From Anthopleura xanthogrammica (Eukaryota; Cnidaria; Anthozoa; Actiniaria; Actiniidae): DNA of 64,000 nt. Shown piece by piece: positions 1-11,600 of the stretch (positions are counted from its first letter, which is position 1; the number at the start of each line of letters is the position of its first letter). Location: contig OZ025219.1 in the NCBI GenBank assembly GCA_964019055.1, forward strand, positions 2,851,166 to 2,915,165, written 5' to 3'. Made by a program: the position numbers and the translations under genes. A model generated the notes under the pieces. It had not been told where the DNA came from and searched no databases. It saw only the letters and a program-made list of their open reading frames with translations.

Positions 1-105
1 CCATCCATCCATCCATCCATCCATCCATCCATCCATCCATCCATCCATCCATCCATCCATCCATCCATCCATCCATCCATCCATCCATCCATCCATCCAT
101 TCATT
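1..105. repeat. (CCAT)n microsatellite
   Basis: The window opens inside a pure CCAT tetranucleotide tract of about 25 units, ending in TCATTC. It is cut by the window edge, so its full length is unknown. Confidence 0.98.
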
Positions 106-277
106 CTAGATACGTATTTATCAATGCTTTAGTTTTTTTTTACATACAAACAGTAAAGCTATTCGAGTCCACTATTTCAACCTGGAAGGCATTAACATTT
201 CTCAGCTATATATTACGATCACTGATTGGTTAAATAACGCTGTGCTGTATTTCGCTTTTCACGTATAAAACATTTTT

Positions 278-1078
278 GCATAGTAAAATGCAGCTCCAGT
301 CATTGCGGTAAATTATAACGATAGTCTTTGAGAAGCCCAAACCAGGATTAACCAACATTTTTTACCTATCATAGCCAATATATCTCTTTATGTAGAAATA
401 CAGAATACTTTGCATAGTGATTATCAATTACAGTTCGAGTCGTCGCGGTGAATCATAACGAGAGTCTTTTAAGCGGCATCTACGCGAGCAATTTTTCCTT
501 GACAAGTTTTCCTTGACAAGGAAAAATTGCTCATGTAGATGGAGTAAAATGAACAATTTTTCCTTGACAAAGAAAAGCTAGCATACTGACTTTTCAAAAA
601 TGGTCAAGGATGAAATTTGGACGTGTAGACGGACAACAAGGAAAATGTGGCAAGGAATATTAATGAGATGAGTTCCCAGCCTTTTACTTCACTGATCGAA
701 ACTTGTCAAGGAAAACTTGTTCATCATCTACACGAGCAAGAAAACCTTGCTGATAAAAAATTGTCAAGGAAAACTTGCTATTCGTCTGAGAAGAATGAAA
801 ATTGTCAAGGATACTTGTCAAGGAAAAATTGCTCGTGTAGATGCAGCTTAAATTAGAAGCCAAAACCAGGCAAAAGCAACATGTTTTACCTATTGTAGCC
901 AATACATTTCTTTTTGTAGAAATATAGAATACTTTTCTTGGCTTTGCATAGTGAATTGCAGCCCGAATCATCGCGGTTAATTATAACGAGAGTCTTTTAG
1001 AAGCCAAAACCAGGCTAAACAAACGTGTTTACCTATTGTAGCCAATACCTCTCTTTATGTAGAAATACAGAATACTTT
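278..1078. repeat. ~145-bp tandem repeat, three units, interrupted by a MITE
   Basis: Three diverged units run from GCATAGT to AGAATACTTT. Each carries the landmarks AACGAGAGTCTTT, AAGCCAAAACCAGG and GTAGCCAATA in the same order. The second unit is split by the element at 473-847. No coding potential is seen. Confidence 0.8.
473..847. mobile_element. piggyBac-like MITE flanked by TTAA
   Basis: A 375-bp element begins GCGGCATCTACGCGAGCAAT and ends with the imperfect inverted repeat of that terminus. TTAA stands directly on both sides (469-472 and 848-851). Internally it repeats short modules around TTGTCAAGGAAAA in both orientations. TTAA duplication is the hallmark of piggyBac-type elements. 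There is no transposase, so it is non-autonomous. The uninterrupted third unit of the surrounding tandem repeat shows the empty-site sequence. Confidence 0.75.
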
Positions 1079-1211
1079 ACTGACTTTACCTTTGCTTGGC
1101 ATTGAAAGAAACTAATGAAGCATTTGTTGAGACCACCGTTTGCGAAAAAAATTTAACCATGACTTTATTGAGCGCAAAATTAACTGTCACTTCGATTGAC
1201 AAGAAAAATAT

Positions 1212-1217
1212 TTTATT
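1212..1217 (-). promoter_or_regulatory. candidate polyadenylation signal of the GPCR gene
   Basis: The minus strand reads AATAAA about 60 nt beyond the GPCR stop codon. This is a plausible 3' end signal; the assignment is positional. Confidence 0.5.
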
Positions 1218-1277
1218 ATATTTTATCATGCGGAAATCAAAGATCCTTTTACAATTTTAAGTACGTACATGTCCTTT

Positions 1278-2354
1278 TTACAAGCTCGTCACACGATCAT
1301 GTATAACCTCCTGTTCGGTTGTATTGAATACGTTTGGTTTGGTTGTTGTGCGCAACCTAAATAAACTCTCCCGGCGTCGCTTACCTCTACAGACCCTACA
1401 ACAACTGATGTCAAGACAGAACTGCCGCACCTTCAACGATCCGAAAATAAACGGATCAATGGCGCTGTTTAAGTACATCAATACGTTACTAAATGTTACT
1501 AGCTTTGTGAAATGTTTGTTGGTTGATCCCGAACCAAAGTCATGCCACAGCCAACAGAGATGGGTTGGTAACATGCAGACCGCAAAGACAACTCCAGCGG
1601 ACATGAAGATTTTAACGACTCTCATATTGCGTTGTACTCTGCTGATCATTATAGACCGCATGTATGCACTCCTGTTACTGCTTGTCGATTCAAAACATTC
1701 CATGATTTGCTTCCTTGAGTCTTGGTATAAATTTCGTATTACAAGTGTGTAAGAAACGGTGATTATTAGAAGGGGTATGAGGTAGAGGACCAGGAACACC
1801 GCTAGAGTGTATGATTTACGATAGATTTCCAATGGCCATTTTTCTACGCATTGATAATGTTCGAGGTGTAGCACCATCACATATGGTATAACCAGAAGAC
1901 AAGATATTCCCCATGTTATAATGATCGTACATATAGCTATCTTTGAGTTTATGCGACGCTTAAAAGGTGTAACTATCAAACGGAATCTTTCATAACTCAT
2001 TTCTAATAACGTCATAACTGATACCGCCATTAAAACAGTTTGGAAAGGGTACACAATATTACATAGAAATTCTCCAAATGGGAACCTTTTCAGCGCTCGT
2101 TCTACTAAATCCAATGGAATGCTTACCGCACAAGCACCAAGATCAGTCGCGCAGAGGTTCAAGATCAGATATTCGCTGACTTTTCTCTTACGTTGACTGA
2201 GAATAACCTTGATTACGAGGACGTTCCCGAATATTCCAAGGACTCCAATAACACCATGAAAAAGAATGACCAATCCTAACACCCAACTTTCATCTACATC
2301 GCTTGTTTTGCTATCGAAAACTGTTGGTCCAGACGTGGTGAAGTTTAAAGCCAT
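1278..2354 (-). CDS. Class A (rhodopsin-like) GPCR, peptide-receptor type
   Basis: A single uninterrupted exon of 358 aa with seven hydrophobic segments, the normal length for a class A receptor. The short N-terminus has an N-glycosylation site (NFT). Landmarks in order: GNVLVI in TM1; LNLCATDL in TM2 (D present); a Cys before TM3 (FLCN) and one in loop 2 (YQCVEKW) that would pair; MSYERF at the end of TM3 (variant of DRY); a long basic third loop; CMLPTH in TM6 (variant of CWxP); NSAIDPFIFG in TM7 (DPxxY/F form of NPxxY); then a Cys-rich palmitoylation-like stretch. The overall pattern resembles neuropeptide receptors, which are expanded and often intronless in cnidarians. The ligand cannot be read from sequence. 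The start is the first ATG, 24 codons before the acidic stretch leading into TM1. Confidence 0.92.
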   Translation of the reverse strand: MALNFTTSGPTVFDSKTSDVDESWVLGLVILFHGVIGVLGIFGNVLVIKVILSQRKRKVSEYLILNLCATDLGACAVSIPLDLVERALKRFPFGEFLCNIVYPFQTVLMAVSVMTLLEMSYERFRLIVTPFKRRINSKIAICTIIITWGISCLLVIPYVMVLHLEHYQCVEKWPLEIYRKSYTLAVFLVLYLIPLLIITVSYTLVIRNLYQDSRKQIMECFESTSSNRSAYMRSIMISRVQRNMRVVKIFMSAGVVFAVCMLPTHLCWLWHDFGSGSTNKHFTKLVTFSNVLMYLNSAIDPFIFGSLKVRQFCLDISCCRVCRGKRRRESLFRLRTTTKPNVFNTTEQEVIHDRVTSL

Positions 2355-3084
2355 GTTTTGAAATGCTTAGCTTCTAAATCTGCCTCTTTGCTCATTCATG
2401 GTTGTCATCCGTGTTTTCGTTAAGGATTTTGCCGTAAATCTGTTATCAAAGTGCTGTCTTGAGGGCAATTGACGTCTTATCGTTTTAACACTGCTTTAAG
2501 ATCTCAATATCGATAAATCGAACATTCCCGTAACTCGTGCTTAATCCATTTCAAATGTTAATGAAATACAACTGTTTTTCACGACAGAAATTCACGTAAC
2601 AAACATTCAAATACAATTCTAAATTTCCTCACACCCTGGGATACAAATCTTCAGTGGGTTCTACTTACATCGCGTCGAAGGATGAACAGATGCCGGGATC
2701 CGCTTTCGTATAGTCTCTGCCACAAACATAGTCACACACGCGTGGTAATTTTCTTGGGAGACATAAGGGAGGTTTAGGTAAAAAAAGGTAATAAAACGTA
2801 TCGTCGCTTTAGGGGTCATGTTTTAATTAAACAAGGATATTTCAATTGTAGAGGGCTATTGTTCAAGTGTGTTCAATACTGTTCAAGCCACTAGGGAATC
2901 TGTATATCATCTCCACCAACGCGACCTAAACAATTAGAAGTCGTAAACTTGTTCCAACCGGTTATAATTTGTTTATCATACTCGATAAATATGCAATATC
3001 CCACTTTGTAGTATTATAAATTAATGAATGAATTTTTTTTCTATTATTGTCTTTTCGTTATTTTTAACTTTCAATTGGTTTATC
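2355..3084. other. Intergenic, upstream of the GPCR
   Basis: No ORF, TIR element or RNA gene is supported here. It should contain the GPCR promoter and any 5' UTR exon on the minus strand, but no clear core promoter motif can be singled out. Confidence 0.4.
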
Positions 3085-3111
3085 GGGGGAGGGGAGGGGA
3101 GGGGAGGGGAA
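3085..3111 (+). repeat. G-tract (GGGGA)n, G-quadruplex potential
   Basis: Five runs of four or more G separated by single A. This satisfies the simple four-tract quadruplex pattern on the plus strand. Confidence 0.7.
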
Positions 3112-3374
3112 GAATGGCTGGCTGAAAAAAATCTGTTTACTTTATATATGGCAAACATTTATTTAAGTGTATTAAGACTGTTATTGTGATTGAAAAATAA
3201 GCGTGGCAGAGCTTTTTAAAGCTGTTTATTATGATGGAAGTGTTTGTGGAGGTCGAGGGCATTAAATAGCTATGTTCATCGGTGCCTCTTTGACCACGGC
3301 TTTTAACCTGCCCTCTGGGCCTGCAAGTATCTCTTCCTACTACATCAAACAAAACACGAAAGGTCAGGTGATAC

Positions 3375-3542
3375 CAATAGCAGATTTCAGAGTTATACTC
3401 CATTGCCTTCAAAAAGCTTTAAGTCGTGGCATTTGGGTCAGTTTCTATACATTTACTGTATTGTTGACCCAAATGCCTCGACTTTAAAAAAATGTTTGAA
3501 GGCAATAGAATTAATGTACCTCTGATATCTGCTATTCTGTTC
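3375..3542. mobile_element. Fold-back MITE
   Basis: Imperfect inverted repeat with arms of about 75 bp. CATTGCCTTCAAAAAGCTTT and GCATTTGGGTCA in the left arm recur inverted in the right arm. Non-coding; the short ORFs across it are symmetry artefacts. Confidence 0.7.
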
Positions 3543-3773
3543 AGGCCATTGACTGTTATCTGATGGTGAACGACTTTTAAATGACTTTTTGAAATGGTCA
3601 ATGAAGAGAACAGACTAAATATCCTTTCCTGCCAAGCGGCAGTGAGGCATAATTATTGACTGCGATTGAATGAAACACAGGAAGCCCTTTTAGCTAAGCA
3701 GCTTTCATGTTGCCGATCTAATAATATCTAGGCGTCTAGCTTGGTCTTTAGTTTCTGTAAATCACAAAACATA

Positions 3774-5038
3774 GCCTGCATTGCAGGCGTTCTTCGTTGG
3801 TTCTTTCCGGGACGGGGAGGATTGGGGAGAGGAAGGGAGAGAGGAGAAGGGAACGCCTGCCCGCAGCCATTGTCTTTCTCAAATTCCCCGTTCGTACACG
3901 AACGGGTGCTCTGATTGGCTCGGCTTCGTCAATTATGATTGACATCTGACAATCAATGTAAAGATATTAAAAAAGTGATGTAATAACATGTCTGCAAAGG
4001 AGGAGGCTAGTGAAGAAGCCGAAGTTGCGATCGAAAAATATATTACAGAATTTAACTTTAAGAAAGAGCAGAAATAAAACACTGAGCTTGTGAACGGTGG
4101 AGATCTCCTAGCATTACTTCTACTGGTTTTGAAAAAAGCCGCATGATTTTCCAATGTCTCCCTATAGCTAAATTATGCTCGATGTTGAAGAACACGACTT
4201 TTAATACGAGTGATCGTAGTCTGTCCTTTGAAGAGCATCGTAAAGGATCAGCTTTTAGAAGCAGTTTCAATGGGAACATATAACTCCAGGAACACAGGTC
4301 AGCCCAAGCTCTGTTTCTGTATTGAGCGAGTTATAGCCATTTCAAAATTAACCCTTTTCTGGCCCTTATAAAGCTAGATTGGGAACCGTTGGCTTCGGCG
4401 ACTCAAATTTCCAAGTCGGCTCACTTCAGATGCAAATAAATCCCTCCATTTTCAATCTATGAAAATTCCGACGCCAGAACTTAATTATACGATAATTTAT
4501 CTTTCTGTATGTCTAATCTTACGGCTCCAATCCCTTTATTTACCCGAAAAAAATCCGGCATTCATCACTAAATTACGGCGTCAAGACCCTCGCACAGATA
4601 AGCTTTCAACACATTTCTATCAATTTCAAACATTCCAACGTTGTTGTTGTGTAAGGTAAATATCCTTTCTTTCCTGAAATATTGCCGATTTGCACTTTAG
4701 AATTACAGTTGCAGAGCCTACAATATTCTTCGTGATTGCTAACACCAGCAGACATAATCGCAACAATTTTATTTGACAGCTACACACATGACATTAGTGT
4801 ACATGTTTTTGTCGGAAGTAAAATTTCACTTCCTTTTTACCGTAATTTGATAGGATAAGTTTTGACAGTTCTATGATGGATTTTTGACAGTTCTCTTAGG
4901 AATCGTGCATAGTTAATTAGGGGCGTATTTGAGAAAGACAATGGCTGCGGGCAGGCGTTCCCTTCTCCTCTCTCCCTTCCTCTCCCCAATCCTCCCCGTC
5001 CGGAAAGAACCAACGAAGAACGCCTGCAATGCAGGCTA
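3774..5038. mobile_element. Non-autonomous element with ~115-bp TIRs and 11-bp direct repeat
   Basis: The block from GCCTGCATTGCAGGCG to about 3890 (including a GA-rich stretch and GCCCGCAGCCATTGTC) recurs almost exactly inverted at 4926-5036. CACAAAACATA lies at 3763-3773 and again at 5039-5049, which looks like an 11-bp target duplication. Long TIRs with a 9-11-bp duplication resemble Mutator-like elements. The interior has only short ORFs, for example a 29-aa acidic/Lys-rich one starting at 3989, and no recognisable transposase. Confidence 0.65.
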
Positions 5039-5498
5039 CACAAAACATAGACTGAGTAGTTGATTTGAGGGAAGGAAGTCAAATAATGAGAAAATACCGC
5101 GCATGGAATGGTCTGTCGAGGAAACACTAAACAGCTAAACGTCGAACTTCTCATGAGCCGAACCTAATACCTCGAATTAAGTTCATGAGAAGTACGACGT
5201 CTGAATCGTAGTAAATAGAAAACAAAATAAAAAAGCCAAAATCGCCCAAGCAACAACAACAACAAAAAAATCCCCAAAGCTAAGTCACCGTAATTATTTT
5301 TTTTGTAGGGAGTTGGAGGAAGGGGCACCCAGAACAAAAAAGTAAAAAACAAACAAACAATTGGCTACTTTGTAAACAAGCAAGGGACTTTGCCAGACTT
5401 ACTAATCTTGAGATGCTTTATCAGAGGGCAAAACTTTTTTGCTAATTTGATTAAAATTTGAACCTCGCCCCAGTCCCTCGCTCGTTTCCAAAGTGGCC

Positions 5499-5670
5499 AA
5501 TAACCCACTATATTCTGGTTGAGTGATCACACACAAAGAAATTCAAGGCGAGACTCCGGGGAAACAAAAGAATATATTAGGATTACTCCATCGTTTCCCC
5601 GGAGCCTAGCCTTGAATTGCTTTGTGCGTGATCACTCAATTCAACCAGAATATCGAAAATGGGCTATTAC
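5499..5670. mobile_element. Palindromic MITE
   Basis: Inverted repeat with arms of about 75 bp. TGAGTGATCACACACAAAG and CTCCGGGGAAAC recur inverted as GTTTCCCCGGAG and TGCGTGATCACTCA. A short central loop separates the arms. Confidence 0.8.
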
Positions 5671-5831
5671 TTAGCTAATTCCTAAAATTTTAGGGGGGAC
5701 GTGCAGGCATACATCGATGAGTTACTGGCAATAAAAAATAGATGTGATAGGAAAAATTGTAGTGAACGCATAGTATCATCATCAGCATAAAACTCAAGGA
5801 ATAGAACACACATGCAGCAGTTTGCCTTGAC

Positions 5832-6890
5832 GTCGGCTGGCAACATCTTATACAACTCCTTATTAATTAAAACAACACAAGACTCGAAAAACAAATAAGA
5901 TAGAACAACTAGTCAAAGAACAACGGGAAAGTGACAAATATCCTTTTCAGAGCTGTAAAAATGTAATATGGTTTTAACAGAACTGTCTCTGCAATTCAAA
6001 TTGTAAGACAATTTAATAAGGTTCCACAAAGCTATTGACTTTCCCAAAGCAGTATATTTGCCATTGGATATGTATAGAATACCCAGGTCAATTTTAATTT
6101 AATTTAATTTTAATTTTAATTTTAATTTGTTTAAAAACAGTATACTTAGACCTTACAGGAATATTTCGTGGTTATATATTGGCTTCGCAGGAAGACATTT
6201 TTCAAAGAAGGTACTTATCGAAAAATACTGTCATGTTTGATGAAATAGAAACCAATTACAGAAATAACTTAGTGACATTTATTACATGGCCTTCGGTCAT
6301 TAAAGACGTTTTTGTAATGAATGAATATTATAGAGGCACTATAAAGTGTCTTTCTTTTGCTTAATCTTCGAGAGATTTAACACAAACGCTTGCAGCTGCA
6401 ACAGCTGAGCTGACAAATGTTGTTCTAGTTTAGTTTTAACTTTATTCTTGAATTAGCTCTGGATCTGATGTACTTGTAGCAGTTAAGGTACGGGCTCCAG
6501 AGACAAGAGAAAAGCCGTTAAACAATGGATCACCTAGTGAAGATAATGTTTCTGGTGAGTCTACTTTAAAAAAATACTTTATCGTGTTTTTTTTTATTCA
6601 TTCAAAGGTGTTATATCGATTGGTAATTGTACAGCAGATCATAGTCCAATGGAGCTAGCTGAGCAACTGTTTAGCTAGCTGTGTGCCATATTTCATTCCA
6701 CAATCCGGTGTCCGTACGCTTTATTTGTTAAGGTCTTTACTCATGGGAAATTTATATACAGTTCTTTTATATTGCAAAAGTTATTTAAAGATGAAGAGGG
6801 TGTAATGTTTACAACGTTTTCGTCATTGACATGGATAATTTGAAGTTCAAGAGTACAAACAAACAAAGGTCATAAATCAAAAGAGAATAT
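5832..6890 (+). repeat. Segmental duplication, copy A (partner 34195-35185)
   Basis: Starting at GTCGGCTGGCAACATC this stretch is nearly identical to 34195 onward for about 730 bp, then aligns with gaps to about 6890. Copy A has an extra ATTTT/AATTTT tract near 6090-6130. Both copies carry the same 98-bp exon-like segment. It is either a dispersed element or a local duplication. Confidence 0.8.
6457..6554 (+). CDS. Isolated exon-like segment with kinesin-motor-like N-terminal motif (uncertain)
   Basis: A 98-nt open segment lies between an acceptor-like TTGAATTAG and a good donor TCTG/GTGAGT. It reads SGSDVLVAVKVRAPETRE and onward, close to the VxVAVRVRPxxxRE start of kinesin motor domains. 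No neighbouring motor exons (P-loop GQTGSGKT) were found within the window. It is probably a relic or a stray exon carried by the duplication. The partner copy has an in-frame stop. Confidence 0.3.
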
Positions 6891-8449
6891 CATGAATAGT
6901 GAAGTGAATATCGGTGATCGTTTTATAGCTAGGGATTTTGCCGATATAACGAACACTCTCCGCATTGGTTATAGATAATCACGTGGCACTAACTAAATCT
7001 AAATGTATCACGTAATAAGAAATAAGTAGCACGTGGCAAGAACGGTGAAAATAAGCCAGTGCACGTGATCAGCCCCAGGGAACTCGGCTCCAGTACGTAG
7101 GCTTTGAAATATGTATGACTTTAATTTAATGACGGGTTCCCTGTGTGTTTAGCTCAATAAACAAGATTTACAAATGTCGTGGGTTTCCTGTGGTGTAAAA
7201 TGATCAGCACGTGAAAAAAGCCGGTGGCATGGTATTTTCCACCAATCATAAACAAAAAACCGTTGTTAGAATGGAGCTCTAGAGGTCTACAGTGCGACGA
7301 CTATAAACTATAGACAGCGAGAAACCGAGAACCAATCAAGATGTAGAACGAAAACAATACATTTCAATGCATTCCAACTCTCAGACAGATTTCGTAGGGA
7401 CCCGCTTTATCTCAAAGATGGTAGCGACGGGTACATACCTCCCCCTTCCCACCCTACACACACAAAGCAAATCAACAAAAGTTGTAGATTGTGTTAAAGT
7501 CACGCGACTTACAGAATAATTCATAAGTGAATTGCAAAACACTCAAAAAATAAACAAACAAACAAACAAAAAAGAACAAACAATAACAATTCAACAACAA
7601 AACAACAAAACAACAAAACAACAAAACAATAAACCAAACCAAAACAAAGCGAAACAAAACAAAACAAAAGCTGAAGTGCTAAAAAGCAAAAAAGAGACGA
7701 TCTAGAATGTTTACATTATTGCTCTGTTCTTTTTCTGTCTGTAAACTTTACTTCCAGTTTGCACCACTCTTGAGTTACGATAAACATTCGTTTTTATCAA
7801 ACAAACAGAAAACTACAAAAAGCCTGTCTTGACTACTAATTAAAATCCAAATTCCTGACCACAAAGCGGTTTGCGGAAAAAGTCGTTGCGCGATCAGTTT
7901 CCAATACTGAAGCCGGGACTACAAATTACAAAGGGAAAAGAGAAGAAGAAGAAGATAAAAAGAAAAAAGAAATAAAGAAAAAAAAGTCTAACAATTTTCT
8001 AACACTAAGCGATGCCAGTCAACACCCGAGAGGAAAAAAAACGAGCAAACAAATCAGGGTTCTGTTTACATTCCTGTATTGTCAAAGGAAACTTTCATTT
8101 TTGATTTAAAAAGATAATGATAAATTGGCGTGTTGTGGAAGGGTTTGTGCTGAAAATAGCAAATTATATAGAAGAGGATTTCATATTTTATTTCTTGGAA
8201 AAATACGAGTGGTGTCAATCGTGGTCAAAACCTAAGGAAAGTCACGTGGTTCTGTGTCGGTATCTTGTACTAAACCAGCATATAATTCATTGAAAAAGGT
8301 TATTTCTTCCAAGATTAAATATTCTCACAGGGTTTAGTAGAGATTATCAAAAGGTTTTGTCTGAAGTTAAATATATTCTACTTTGTCTTTGTAAATATTA
8401 TTTTGAGACGTGACTGATTCGCGACAAGTAGTCTCACTTCCTTGACAAC
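6891..8449. other. Intergenic, with A/C-rich low-complexity tract at 7540-7672
   Basis: No gene is supported. A CAAAA/ACAAC-rich tract at about 7540-7672 and an A-rich tract at about 7930-7985 give spurious ORFs. This should contain the upstream control region of the mosaic adhesion gene. Confidence 0.5.
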
Positions 8450-8458
8450 GTATATAAT
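8450..8458 (+). promoter_or_regulatory. Candidate TATA box of the mosaic adhesion gene
   Basis: GTATATAATAC lies about 120 nt before the signal-peptide ATG. That would leave a 5' UTR of roughly 90 nt if transcription starts 25-35 nt downstream. No experimental start site is visible. Confidence 0.4.
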
Positions 8459-8576
8459 ACCTTGATCCCACTATTATTCAATTTCGTACACCCCTGGCTC
8501 AAAGCAAAGCTCATCTACGGAAACTGTACATCATCTGTCTGGTTCTAAAGAACAACACCTAGTTCAAGATTGAGCA

Positions 8577-8655
8577 ATGAAACTCCGTGCAATGGAGAGG
8601 ACTTTGCAGCTACTATTTGTAGTGATCTCGATTTCTCATGATCACTTCTGTAAAG
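8577..8655 (+). CDS. Exon 1: signal peptide
   Basis: Encodes 26 residues with a hydrophobic core ([11 protein letters not shown]) and a Cys near the end, followed by donor AAAG/GTATAC in phase 1. A second in-frame ATG five codons on (MERTLQ) could equally serve as start. The signal peptide then runs straight into the first SRCR exon, as expected of an exported protein. Confidence 0.8.
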
Positions 8656-11600
8656 GTATACTTAGCAGAAACGTTAAAATCTTGCTTTTAATAGACCCCT
8701 TGCAGCACGTCGGAATGCAGCTCAATTTGGGAGGACAAAGCAACAGGTTCCAGTTCACAGGAGTTTGAAATTCTCTTGTTTAATTGCTTTCCAAATTGAG
8801 CTGCATTCCGACGTGCTGCAAGGGGTCTATTCTTCGGACGCAGATAACAATCATATTATTCTAAACTTACCTGCAAGCTTAAAAAAATAATAAGATAAGC
8901 ACGAGAAGCATGGTGGCGTAGCGGTGATAGGGCTTGCATTTATCGGCTCTAAAGCGACCCGGGTTCGATTGCAGGACTCGATGTCGTATGTGAGTAGAGT
9001 TGCTTATTGGTTCTCTCCTGTGCTTCTAGGTTTTTTCTCCGAGTTCTCCGGTTTTTCCTCCCTCCTCAAAAACCAACTTCTAAATTCCAATTGAAATCCA
9101 GTGGAAGAAAAACCACTATGTGGAACCACTGTTAATCCCATTGACTTTAAGTTTTAATAAAAAAAACGAACTCAAAGAATCTAGATTAATTCAGTTAGCT
9201 AGCTACTCAAATTTTGCAAAGTTTTTCAAACGTTTTGTTTTGTGAAAAAGGACTTCGAAGGAAGCAAAAACTTCCTGCGCGCTTTGAACATCCGCCACGC
9301 GTTGAATGACGTCATTCCTATGTTTATATCCATATTTATAAACACGCTCTTTGGCCAATCAGAGTGCTCATTGTAACGTAGTTATTTTCATCTTGAGAGT
9401 AAATGGTTTGAACCCAGGGGTAGTAGTGGAGTAAGTAATGTGATCGTCCGGACGAGTGTAGTCTTGAGAAAGCAGAAAATTCTTCTTTTGACAGCTAATG
9501 TTCGCTTGGTTGGGGGCAACTGTACAAGAGGTCGTGTTGAGGTTTACTACAATGGCCAGTGGGGAACGGTTTGCGATGACGGCTGGGATATCAACGATGC
9601 TGAAGTGGTCTGTCGTTCTCTGGGTCTACCTAGAGCAGTGGCTGCACCACACAGAGCAGCCTTTGGTCGAGGGACTGGTCCAATCTGGATGGATGATGTA
9701 CATTGCAGTGGGAGTGAACCATCTTTGTTTCAGTGTCGGCATAGAGGATGGGGATCACATAACTGTGAACATTATGAAGATGCGAGTGTTGTTTGTGAAC
9801 TACCTAGTACACCACGTACGTAAGCTGAATTTATCCTTGATATAAGCCATTCACTATACAATCGTTTTTATTAAATGTCTCAAACCTAATTATATTTTCA
9901 CTTTCAGAAAATCAGTTTCTTGATTAAGTTTGTATTTGCTTTTTGCTTGTATGGGAAGCCCTATGTTTGAAGTACATACTAGTTATACAATGGTTTCGAG
10001 TGGCATACCGTGGAATATCCCACGAGTCACTTGTAGTTTCTAGTATACACATGAGCCTTCAGGCGAGTGTGTATACAAAGAAAATACAAGTTACGAGTGG
10101 GATATCTACGGTATGCCATGAAAAACCATCGTATAACCATTTTATCCCACACCATAGAAAATACAAATGCGTATAGATTTAACGCGCAGCGCATGATGGG
10201 AAGGAAGAGTGAAATACCGACAAATATACAACGGCTTTCCTGCATTCTGATTGGCTCTATTTTCTATGGTGTGGGATAAATGTCTATACATTTCATGCTC
10301 GTCATGCGTTTGGTAGAGTGCAAATTAATCCTTGAAACAGTAAATACTAAATTTGCTCGGCAACCAATTTGTTAGTAGAATGAAAAATATTATTCATCTT
10401 GGAATAGTATTAAAGAAATGATATTTTATTCGTTTGTCTCACGATTGAGGGTCATTTGTAGAGGACCGCGACGTTTAGGCTGCAAGCTGCTAGTCTTCAC
10501 CAGGCATACTTATCAGTCTAAGCTTCTATCTCCGGTTTAACTGCAAAATGTTAAAGGATTTAGAAGCTTAGATAAGTGTGCCTGATGAAAACTAGTATAT
10601 TAATTTATTTAACTAATTTGTTGTTACTAACTATTGCTAATAATTATTTACACTTTCTCTTGGATATAGTGTTTGAAATTTCCGATTTAACTTCATCATT
10701 AAAATATCATCGATGCTCCGAAATAACCTATGGGCTGATTAACGTTAAGACATAGCTAACTCAAAGATCGAATTAAAATTTATTAATAAAAATATTACAG
10801 TTGATGATCTGTTTCAATGTTTTTAAATCTAGTGGTTCAACTGAGGATTACCAACCTAACTGGAGAGATCACAAGTCCTGGATATCCATATTCCATACCC
10901 TTGGCGCACTATGAGTGGACATTCACACCTCCCCTACCACGTGCACATGTTTTTGTTAACATTACAGATATTGACTTGCTTGAAAGTAATGGGTAAGAGT
11001 AAGTTTTGTACGACTTGCAAACTTAGCAACAACCTCTGTTGAAGGCGTAGTTTTTAAGGAAAAAAAGTTTCACGCAAAGTTGAAAAAGCGACCAAAAACA
11101 AAACGAGCGGATGGTACTACGTCGATGCTGCTCGCTTGCATGTCGTTTTGGGTGATTGTTGGTAAATCTGGTTTTGAGTAATTTTGGGTGATTGTAAGTC
11201 GCTGTGGCTGCATGATTGTCGATCGTTGTCCAGGGTTATGAGTCGTTGTGGCCGGTTTTGGGCCTGGGGGACGGGGGGAGTACTCCCTATAGTGGACTAT
11301 GCGGGGATGCTCCGCCCAAAAGGGTACCTTTTTTAGGCTGCAGGTATAGCAAATAGCCCCTCTGGATACCAGCTTTTAGCTGATTTGGCCACTCTGTTTA
11401 AAGGTTCCATAGGCATAAAAGGGTTGGGAATTTTGCGAGTTTATGTAGAGAAAAGGAAGAAGAATCTAAAATTACTATTCAAGGAAATGAAACCGAACTT
11501 GCCTGCCGTTTTAGCGACGATTGATATTCATATCTGGCCTTTCTCAAAATTAAGGTACATGAAAGGGGTTCCGCAACTTTTCAGGAAAAAAAAATATATG

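Noticed and set aside
1324..1752. 142-aa plus-strand ORF
   Set aside because: Antisense shadow of the GPCR, with no domain character.
6179..6364. 61-aa ORF conserved in both copies of the duplication (also 34501-34686)
   Set aside because: It starts at TTG, and most differences between copies change residues. Conservation simply reflects DNA duplication.
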